This document shows positions 1 to 5,787 of a stretch of 18,608 nt of DNA, in pieces; positions within the stretch are counted from its first letter, which is position 1, and every line of letters starts with the position of its first letter. The DNA comes from Candidatus Hydrothermota bacterium (GTDB taxonomy: Bacteria > Hydrothermota > Hydrothermia > UBA1063). Below the pieces are notes generated by a model. That model did no database searches, was not told where the DNA came from, and was given only the letters and a program-made list of their open reading frames with translations. Location: contig QNDO01000010.1 of the NCBI GenBank assembly GCA_003644895.1, forward strand, positions 1 to 18,608. The letters run 5' to 3'. The position numbers and the translations under genes are program-made.

Positions 1-573
1 GTATTTATCCTTTTCTTTCTTCTTTATATAGTTTTGAGTTTCAATGAGTGCCTTTCTCATCAGAAAAGCGTTGCCCATCCTTGTTGAAGGCATCCGATTC
101 TGGGAGCGGTACACTCTTCTGGGGTTCTCTCCTAAGGCCATTTTTATCCCCGATGGGTTGAGGAGTATTTCACCTGTAGTTTTAACAGCGACCCCCTGCC
201 CGCCAATGACATTAGCACTTCCAGGCATGATGTTCACTGTAGTAATTCCATTGGCTTTGGCTTCTTCAAATCCCCGGTCAAGAAAATTAATGCCGTCCAG
301 TGCCCTCAGGTGAGGTGTTACAGGATCGGTATATTCATTTCCATCGTAACCTTCTCTTCCAATACCTTCCTCCCAGAGACCTGTATGGGTATGGATATCC
401 ACCAATCCAGGGTATATAAATTTCCCCTGGGCATCAATAACCTTTGCATTTTCTGGTATATTATTGATAATCTCTTTTATTTTTCCATCTTTTATTACTA
501 TAACTTTGTCTTTCAGTACCTTGCCCTCCATGGTGTAAACTGTTCCACCCTTGATTGCTATGATTCTTTCCAT
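1..573 (-). CDS. Amidohydrolase (imidazolonepropionase-like), 3' part missing at window edge
   Basis: The gene starts at an ATG at 573 on the minus strand and runs off the left edge after 191 codons, so only the N-terminal half is visible. What is seen: a short beta-rich N-terminal segment (MERIIAIKGGTVYTM), then the metal-binding HTHTG motif (His61 and His63) typical of the amidohydrolase superfamily, then a glycine-rich NVIGG segment near residue 130 and a PSTRMG motif near residue 165. The same landmarks occur in the upstream neighbour, so the two are tandem paralogues. The start lies 16 bases inside the end of that neighbour, and the good GGAGGG ribosome binding site lies within the neighbour's last codons, so translation is coupled. 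From family knowledge this is a metal-dependent C-N hydrolase of the HutI/COG1228 type. The substrate cannot be told; such pairs may act on cyclic amides or dipeptides. Confident on family, not on substrate. Confidence 0.85.
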   Translation of the reverse strand, partial: MERIIAIKGGTVYTMEGKVLKDKVIVIKDGKIKEIINNIPENAKVIDAQGKFIYPGLVDIHTHTGLWEEGIGREGYDGNEYTDPVTPHLRALDGINFLDRGFEEAKANGITTVNIMPGSANVIGGQGVAVKTTGEILLNPSGIKMALGENPRRVYRSQNRMPSTRMGNAFLMRKALIETQNYIKKKEKDKY

Positions 574-1700
574 ACTATCTCTCCCTCCATTATATGGTAA
601 AGAACCCTGGAAGAGGCTTTAAAAGGGCCATCCGAGAGAATCACTATATTTGCCTTTTTGCCTTCTTCTATGGTGCCATACTGGTCTCCAATTCCTATTA
701 TTTCCGCCGCCTGTGAAGTAATTGCCTCAAGTGCCTTAAATTTATCCATGCCTGCCTTATAAGCTAAAGCTGCCTGATGACGAATGAAATGGATGGGTAT
801 GGCGGGATGGTCAGTCATGAGAGCAACTCTTACCCCCTTTTCCGATAATATTGCTGCAGTCCTTGCCGTAAGAAATCTCGTCTGGAGGGATTTTCCAGCA
901 ACGAAGAAGGGACCAACCACACAGGGAATATCTCTTTTTGCAATTTCATCAACTATTAGGTGTCCTTCTGTAACATGTTCCAAAGTTATATCAATATTAT
1001 ACTCATCCTGTAATTCGAATATTGTTGAAATGTCTTCCATATTTGCTACATGTATCCTTGCAGGTATTTTTCTATCCAGCACAAGAAGGAGAGCCTCCAT
1101 ATTTGGATCGACTCCTGTTTTGTCTTTCTCTTTCTTTTTTCTGTAATTACGAGCCTTTTCAAAATATTCTCTGATAAGTGCACTAACTCCCATTCTTGTG
1201 GAAGGGAATTTTTTTTGTTCCCTCCAGTAAAATTGTGGGTTTCTTCCAAATGACATTTTAAGTCCTGCGGGTTCTTTTATAATCATTTCCTCTACAGTAT
1301 TTCCTTTTGTCCTGATGACTGCCTGAAGTCCCCCTATTACATTGGAGCTACCAGGCCCTGTAATACATACAGAAACTCCAGCTGCCTGAGCATCTTTAAA
1401 ACCTATATCACCTGGATATATAGCATCCTTTCCTTGAAGTCCAGGTGTAGCAGGATCGGTAGCTTCATTTATATCATAGTAATCAAATCCAGCCCCTTCT
1501 TCTGCTACACCAATGTGAGTATGAGCATCATAGAAAGATGGCATGACATAGTGATCTCGTGCATCTATTACCTCATCTGCATCAGGTGGAGGTCCCCCTT
1601 TAATTTCAGCAATTTTATCTCCTTCTATTATAATATTTACATCTTCCAGGACTTTATTATTTATCATTGTAAGTAATGTGCCTGCTCTTATTACTTTCAT
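558..1700 (-). CDS. Amidohydrolase (imidazolonepropionase-like)
   Basis: A 380-residue protein with the full metal-site signature of the amidohydrolase superfamily: HTH at residues 60-62, a candidate bridging Lys at 148 (GLKMS), His217 (RIHVAN), His242 (LEHVTEGH) and the final Asp297 (MTDHP). The C-terminus returns to the small beta-sandwich subdomain typical of the family (GTIEEGKKANIVIL). No signal peptide or membrane segment is seen, so it is probably cytoplasmic. Length is usual for COG1228 enzymes. The start is supported by a GGAGGG ribosome binding site 8 bases upstream. It is first in a minus-strand unit with the paralogous gene that overlaps its 3' end by 16 bases, so the two may form a hetero-oligomer or act on related substrates (inference). 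The real substrate is unknown. Confidence 0.88.
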   Translation of the reverse strand: MKVIRAGTLLTMINNKVLEDVNIIIEGDKIAEIKGGPPPDADEVIDARDHYVMPSFYDAHTHIGVAEEGAGFDYYDINEATDPATPGLQGKDAIYPGDIGFKDAQAAGVSVCITGPGSSNVIGGLQAVIRTKGNTVEEMIIKEPAGLKMSFGRNPQFYWREQKKFPSTRMGVSALIREYFEKARNYRKKKEKDKTGVDPNMEALLLVLDRKIPARIHVANMEDISTIFELQDEYNIDITLEHVTEGHLIVDEIAKRDIPCVVGPFFVAGKSLQTRFLTARTAAILSEKGVRVALMTDHPAIPIHFIRHQAALAYKAGMDKFKALEAITSQAAEIIGIGDQYGTIEEGKKANIVILSDGPFKASSRVLYHIMEGEIVWKES

Positions 1701-1721
1701 ATCTTCCCTCCGTCTCTCTGG

Positions 1722-1750
1722 ATTTTTTAGTTTCGGTTGCGAATTTTCAA
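1722..1750 (-). promoter_or_regulatory. Weak candidate promoter for the amidohydrolase pair
   Basis: On the minus strand a TTGAAA element (1745-1750) is followed after 17 bases by AAAAAT (1722-1727), or after 15 bases by TAAAAA (1724-1729). It sits back to back with the rlmB promoter in the 76-base divergent gap. The -10 match is poor, so this is tentative. Confidence 0.3.
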
Positions 1751-1766
1751 GTTAATCCTTTATAAT
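1738..1766 (+). promoter_or_regulatory. Sigma-70-type promoter of rlmB
   Basis: TTGCGA (1738-1743) and a perfect TATAAT (1761-1766) are separated by 17 bases. Only 10 bases lie between the -10 element and the rlmB ATG at 1777, and no Shine-Dalgarno sequence is present, so the predicted transcript has a leader of about 0-5 nt. Confidence 0.7.
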
Positions 1767-1776
1767 TTTTTGTGAA

Positions 1777-2502
1777 ATGATAGTTTACGGGAAAAATCCG
1801 GTTCTTGAACTGTTAAAAAGTTCTCCCCAGAGGATTGAGAAAATTCTCATAGCAAAGAAAACTCATCTTCCAAAAGAGCTTTATCAACTTATCCAGGACT
1901 GCTCAGCACCTGTGATTCACGTGGAGAAGAGAAAACTGGATAAACTCTCGGGAAGAAAACAGCATCAAGGAATTATAGCCATTATAAGAGATATAGAATT
2001 CTGGGATCCACATGAACTTATTAAGGACCTCATCAATAATAAAGAAGTCTTACTTATTATAAATCATGTTGAAGACCCACAGAATCTAGGTAACATAATA
2101 AGAAGCGCTGAAGTTTTTGGTGTTCACGGAGTTATAATTCCGGCTTTGAGAAGTGCAGGTATAACTGAAACTGTGATTAGAGCTTCTCAGGGCGCCATAT
2201 TTCATTTAAAGCTCTCGGTAGTTAAAAACATACTGAATTTCATAAGATTGATTAAAGAGGAGGGGATATGGATTTATTCTCTCGAAAGAGGTGGGTCCGA
2301 TATCAATAATGTAACTTTTAACTTTCCCCTAGCCCTTGTTATAGGCTCTGAGGGTAAAGGAATTTCGCCATCAATTTTAAAGGATTCCCACGAAATAGTA
2401 TCAATCCCCATGTTTGGGAAGGTTAATTCTTTAAATGTCGCTTCGGCTACTGCCATTGCACTATTCAAAATCCGTAATGCTCGTGAATGCTTGACAAATT
2501 AG
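1777..2502 (+). CDS. rlmB: 23S rRNA 2'-O-ribose methyltransferase, RlmB/TrmH (SpoU) family
   Basis: A 241-residue SPOUT methyltransferase. The N-terminus MIVYGKNPVLELL is the usual start of RlmB-type proteins and opens the small substrate-binding domain (residues 1-75). The catalytic trefoil-knot domain carries motif 1 NLGNIIRSAEVFG (103-115), the AdoMet-binding GSEGKG (190-195) and motif 3 PMFGKVNSLNVASA (211-224). The family transfers a methyl group from S-adenosylmethionine to the 2'-OH of a guanosine, G2251 of 23S rRNA in E. coli. Substrate assignment rests on the N-terminal domain and could instead be another rRNA or tRNA site. It lacks a ribosome binding site and its ATG lies 10 bases after a perfect -10 box, so it is probably read from a leaderless mRNA. 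It stands alone between divergent and downstream units; its last codons contain the promoter of the next gene. Confidence 0.88.
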   Translation: MIVYGKNPVLELLKSSPQRIEKILIAKKTHLPKELYQLIQDCSAPVIHVEKRKLDKLSGRKQHQGIIAIIRDIEFWDPHELIKDLINNKEVLLIINHVEDPQNLGNIIRSAEVFGVHGVIIPALRSAGITETVIRASQGAIFHLKLSVVKNILNFIRLIKEEGIWIYSLERGGSDINNVTFNFPLALVIGSEGKGISPSILKDSHEIVSIPMFGKVNSLNVASATAIALFKIRNARECLTN

Positions 2503-2518
2503 TAAAATAATTTATAAT
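2491..2518 (+). promoter_or_regulatory. Near-consensus promoter of the phospho-signalling cassette
   Basis: A perfect TTGACA (2491-2496) and a perfect TATAAT (2513-2518) are separated by 16 bases. The -35 element lies inside the last codons of rlmB. The ATG of the VWA gene is at 2527, 8 bases after the -10, so transcription should begin within about two bases of the start codon. No Shine-Dalgarno sequence is present. Both hexamers matching consensus suggests strong, constitutive expression unless repressed. Confidence 0.78.
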
Positions 2519-2526
2519 TACATTAT

Positions 2527-3762
2527 ATGATAAAAGTCAGTTATCACTTTGATAATCAGACTATTCCTAAAAATGTTTCCAATGAGGAGCAGCGATTTGT
2601 GCTCTTGCGCCTTCAATCAGAGGTGGAGGTTCCAAGGACAAAATTGAATCTCTGTTTTGTGTTGGATAAAAGCGGATCCATGGATGGAGCACCCATAGAA
2701 AATCTCAAGAGGGCGGTTAAGGATGTGGTGGATTTAATGGAAGAAGAGGATAGAGTCAGTGTGATCCTTTTTGACAGTGAAGCAAGGGTGTTGATATCCA
2801 ATAGTCCTTTGGATAGGAAAAAGGAAATTAAAAATAGAATTGAAGAGATAGATGCTCTGGGTGGGACATGCATAGATGAGGGCTTGGAGAAGGGGATAGA
2901 ACAGATTGAAGTTTTTAAAGAAAAGGAGTATGTAAATTGGTTAATTCTTCTCACAGATGGTAAGAATGAACATGGAGATGATGAAAAATGTCTGTATTTA
3001 GCAAAGGAAGCAAGGAAGAGAAGTATTTCTATAACTGCATTGGGTCTCGGAAAATATTGGGACCCTACTCTTCTGGAAAAAATTGCAGATTTTTCTTCAG
3101 GTAGAATGTTCTATTTAGAGAATCCCGAAGATTTGAGGGAAAGATTTAAGAAAGAACTTCAAATGCTTAAAAATATTGCTTTTAAAGACCTTGTCCTCAA
3201 GGTGAAACTTACCCCCATAGCAAGGTTTTCAGAGTTAAATCCAGGGTTTGTGGTTACTCCGCAAATACAGCGTGTTGAACCTCTCTGGAATGGAGAAGAA
3301 TGGGAGTTTGAAGTTGGTAACATGTCCAGGAACAGTGAAAAACTTGTTCTACTCCACATGTTTCTAAAAGCACCCCCTCATCCCTATATAAATAAAGTAG
3401 CAGAAATGACTCTTCAATATAAGGACCTGAACGGAAAAACGTCTAATACTGAATCCCATACATTGATTATTGAAGCCACAGAGCTATACTCTCCACAAAT
3501 AAACCAAGAAGTCAGGGAGGTTATCGATCGAGTAAGTGTTTATCTCCAGCAGCAGATAGTAGAATCGCTTCTTGAAGAAAATAAACCTAACGAAGCGCTT
3601 ACGGTTTTGCAGACCATGGAGCACACTGTCATGAAACTTGAGGATGAGGAGCTAAAGGGTCTAATAGAAGAAAATATAGAAAAGATAAAAGAGGAAGGAA
3701 CTATTTCTGAGGACCTGAGATTGAAGACTAAGGTCCAGACCAAGATGGTGATGGAAGAATGA
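2527..3762 (+). CDS. Cytoplasmic VWA-domain protein, first gene of a Ser/Thr phospho-signalling cassette
   Basis: A 411-residue protein. Residues about 38-210 form a von Willebrand factor A domain with a complete MIDAS metal site: DKSGSM (Asp47, Ser49, Ser51), Thr114 in LGGTCIDEG and Asp144 in LLTDG. It should therefore bind a divalent metal and ligand. A beta-rich region follows (about 215-335), then a charged helical tail (about 345-411). There is no signal peptide or membrane segment, so it acts in the cytoplasm. The start is fixed by the beta-strand MIKVSYHFD, which belongs to the fold, and lies 8 bases after a consensus -10 box. The stop overlaps the next start as ATGA. The following genes encode an FHA reader, a PP2C phosphatase and a Ser/Thr kinase, so this protein is probably a substrate, scaffold or effector of that pathway (inference). 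VWA/PP2C/kinase gene groups are known from TerY-type systems and cyanobacteria; no Ter proteins are seen here. Confidence 0.85.
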   Translation: MIKVSYHFDNQTIPKNVSNEEQRFVLLRLQSEVEVPRTKLNLCFVLDKSGSMDGAPIENLKRAVKDVVDLMEEEDRVSVILFDSEARVLISNSPLDRKKEIKNRIEEIDALGGTCIDEGLEKGIEQIEVFKEKEYVNWLILLTDGKNEHGDDEKCLYLAKEARKRSISITALGLGKYWDPTLLEKIADFSSGRMFYLENPEDLRERFKKELQMLKNIAFKDLVLKVKLTPIARFSELNPGFVVTPQIQRVEPLWNGEEWEFEVGNMSRNSEKLVLLHMFLKAPPHPYINKVAEMTLQYKDLNGKTSNTESHTLIIEATELYSPQINQEVREVIDRVSVYLQQQIVESLLEENKPNEALTVLQTMEHTVMKLEDEELKGLIEENIEKIKEEGTISEDLRLKTKVQTKMVMEE

Positions 3763-4316
3763 GGTGTCCTGTTTGTGGATACGAAAACAGAGAAGGTGTA
3801 GTATTCTGTGAAAGATGTTTGGCTTCCATGGATATTTTTTCTCAGGAGTTACCGAGTTTTGAGGAGGGGGTTTTTTGTCCTTTTGGCCACTGGAATCCCC
3901 CTGGTGCAAAGTTTTGCAGTATATGTGGTGCTCCCTTAGAAGAGACTATAGAACAAATTCCCAGCAAATACAAACTCTTCCACAAAGGAAGCAACAAAAC
4001 TATTCCTCTGCCTGATAAAGAAGAGGATATATTGAGATTTGTAATAGGGCGTAAAAGTGCCAATTCAAATCCTGATATTGACCTCACAGATTTCCCCAAT
4101 TCGCATACTGTATCGCGTTTACATGCTGCTCTTGTTATAAATAAAATAACCGGTGAGATTACGCTTGAAGACTTAGAAAGTACAAACGGAACTTATGTAA
4201 ACGGTGAAAGATTACAACCTCACAAGCCTAAAGCCTTAAAAAATGGGGACAAGGTGAGTTTTAGCAGAAAACTGGAGTTTATTTTTCTTATAGAAGACCA
4301 TGGAGAGAATTCTTAG
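3759..4316 (+). CDS. Tandem zinc-ribbon / FHA-domain phosphopeptide reader
   Basis: A 185-residue protein. The first zinc ribbon has four cysteines (Cys3, Cys6, Cys17, Cys20). The second has Cys40, Cys53 and Cys56, but its second ligand position reads Cys-Pro-Phe-Gly-His, so His44 may replace the usual Cys. After a Lys-Tyr-Lys-Leu linker (about 69-73) comes an FHA domain (about 90-180) with the conserved FVIGR, SRLH and STNGTYVNG motifs, the phosphothreonine-binding residues of the fold. No membrane segment is seen. The start overlaps the VWA stop by ATGA, and its own end overlaps the phosphatase start by 17 bases. FHA domains bind phosphothreonine peptides, so this protein should read marks laid by the kinase two genes downstream (inference from context). 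The partner protein is unknown. Confidence 0.88.
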   Translation: MRCPVCGYENREGVVFCERCLASMDIFSQELPSFEEGVFCPFGHWNPPGAKFCSICGAPLEETIEQIPSKYKLFHKGSNKTIPLPDKEEDILRFVIGRKSANSNPDIDLTDFPNSHTVSRLHAALVINKITGEITLEDLESTNGTYVNGERLQPHKPKALKNGDKVSFSRKLEFIFLIEDHGENS

Positions 4317-5787
4317 ATGTCCCAGATGTAACACATTAAACCCCCCGGAATCCAAATTTTGTGTACGTTGTGGGTTTGATCTTGATACTTTTTTCTGTAA
4401 AAAATGTGGAAATGTTGCCCGCATAAGTGAGGAAAAATGTCCATACTGTGGAGCAGAACTCAAAAGCAGGTACGTAATACCTCCTCAACCTGAGGTTCCT
4501 TTAATAAAGGACAAAAAATATAAACTCATCTCTGATAGCCCTACAATTATTATTGAAGAAGTGAATCCCAACCTTACTCGTACTCTTACTGAAGATGACG
4601 TGTCCAGATTTTATATGAATTATCTGATGCTTTATGACACTGTAGAAACTGAAAGTGGAATATTACCTGTATTGAAAATACAGGAAGAGCTTATGCCATT
4701 GGATGAGTTATGGAGCAAATTAGATGACGTTAAAAAGCTCGAGTTTCTGATGGATCTGTTCAATACTCTTAAGAAAGGTAAGTTTTATGTATATAATAAT
4801 CTTGATGAGTTTTATGTTTCTGAGAGTCTCAAACCTTACATCTCCCTCAGGGCAGAATCATCTGCCTTCTTTGAAGCCCCTATTGATTGGGCGAAGGAAT
4901 TGATCACTCATCTTACAGGAGCTACTGACTCTCTATGGGAGAGAGAAAAACCCAGAATAATTAAAGAAACACAGACCCTCGAGGAAATAATTAACTGGCT
5001 TAAGGAACTTCGGAATCATCACAGGGAGATACAGGTGGAATATTTTGGTATGTCCGATAAAGGGCCCCTGAGGAGTATCAATGAAGATTCGTTTTTAATC
5101 ACCACATACAATTCTGTAAAGTCTTTTAAGGACTCAAAACTGAATCTCTTTAAAGGTCTTTTTGTCTTGAGTGACGGTCTTGGAGGACATGAAAAGGGTG
5201 ATATTGCATCGAAATTGATAATTGATTTAATTGAAAGAGAACTAGTGAAGCAGATGGTATCGGAAAACCGTATAAATTTAGAGGAAATTGAAAAAACAGT
5301 GTATGTGGTCAATAATATAGTCTACGCAAGGAATACCGAAAGGAAAGAAGCAAGAGAAAAAATGGGAGGCACGGTGGCTGGAGTTCTTATTATCAATGAT
5401 GAGATAGCATGGTTTAATGTGGGAGATTCCCCTATTTATATGATAGAGGGACCTGAGATAAGGGAAATTTCTCACAGAGATGTATCACAGAGAATAGCCA
5501 AAGCGGTGAGCCAGGCTGTTGGTATCAGACCTTCCAGCAGCATAGATATACATAAGGGACTAATAGAGCAAAGGTCACCGGAATTTTATCTCCTTATGGC
5601 ATCCGATGGATTGACCGATGTGGTTTCAGAAGAGGAAATCCTTCAGATTGTAGTCTCGGAAGGTTCTGTTGAGAGTAAAGTAAACAGATTACTGCAGGTG
5701 GCGTTGGGAAGAAAAACAAGGGACAATGTAACAGCACTACTTCTCAAAGTGAAAAAGACAGATTTAATAGGAGAACCCGAAGAATGA
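4300..5787 (+). CDS. Tandem zinc-ribbon / PP2C-type Ser/Thr protein phosphatase
   Basis: A 495-residue protein in three parts. Residues 7-50 form two complete zinc ribbons (Cys7, Cys10, Cys21, Cys24 and Cys33, Cys36, Cys47, Cys50). Residues about 72-240 form a domain I cannot assign; it begins with the same Lys-Tyr-Lys-Leu linker that precedes the kinase domain in the next gene and may be a degenerate kinase lobe. Residues about 247-485 form a PP2C phosphatase with all the metal-site motifs: SINEDS (Asp263), LSDGLGGH (Asp292), MGGTVAG, NVGDSPIY, ASDGLTD (Asp436) and TRDNVTA (Asp475). It should thus be an active Mg/Mn-dependent phosphatase that reverses the neighbouring kinase. It has no membrane segment. 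The gene overlaps the FHA gene by 17 bases and the kinase gene by ATGA, so the three are coupled. Confidence 0.9.
   Translation: MERILRCPRCNTLNPPESKFCVRCGFDLDTFFCKKCGNVARISEEKCPYCGAELKSRYVIPPQPEVPLIKDKKYKLISDSPTIIIEEVNPNLTRTLTEDDVSRFYMNYLMLYDTVETESGILPVLKIQEELMPLDELWSKLDDVKKLEFLMDLFNTLKKGKFYVYNNLDEFYVSESLKPYISLRAESSAFFEAPIDWAKELITHLTGATDSLWEREKPRIIKETQTLEEIINWLKELRNHHREIQVEYFGMSDKGPLRSINEDSFLITTYNSVKSFKDSKLNLFKGLFVLSDGLGGHEKGDIASKLIIDLIERELVKQMVSENRINLEEIEKTVYVVNNIVYARNTERKEAREKMGGTVAGVLIINDEIAWFNVGDSPIYMIEGPEIREISHRDVSQRIAKAVSQAVGIRPSSSIDIHKGLIEQRSPEFYLLMASDGLTDVVSEEEILQIVVSEGSVESKVNRLLQVALGRKTRDNVTALLLKVKKTDLIGEPEE

Noticed and set aside
1046..1253. Open frames antisense to the amidohydrolase gene on both strands
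   Set aside because: They have no family features, no ribosome binding sites, and lie across a well-supported gene.
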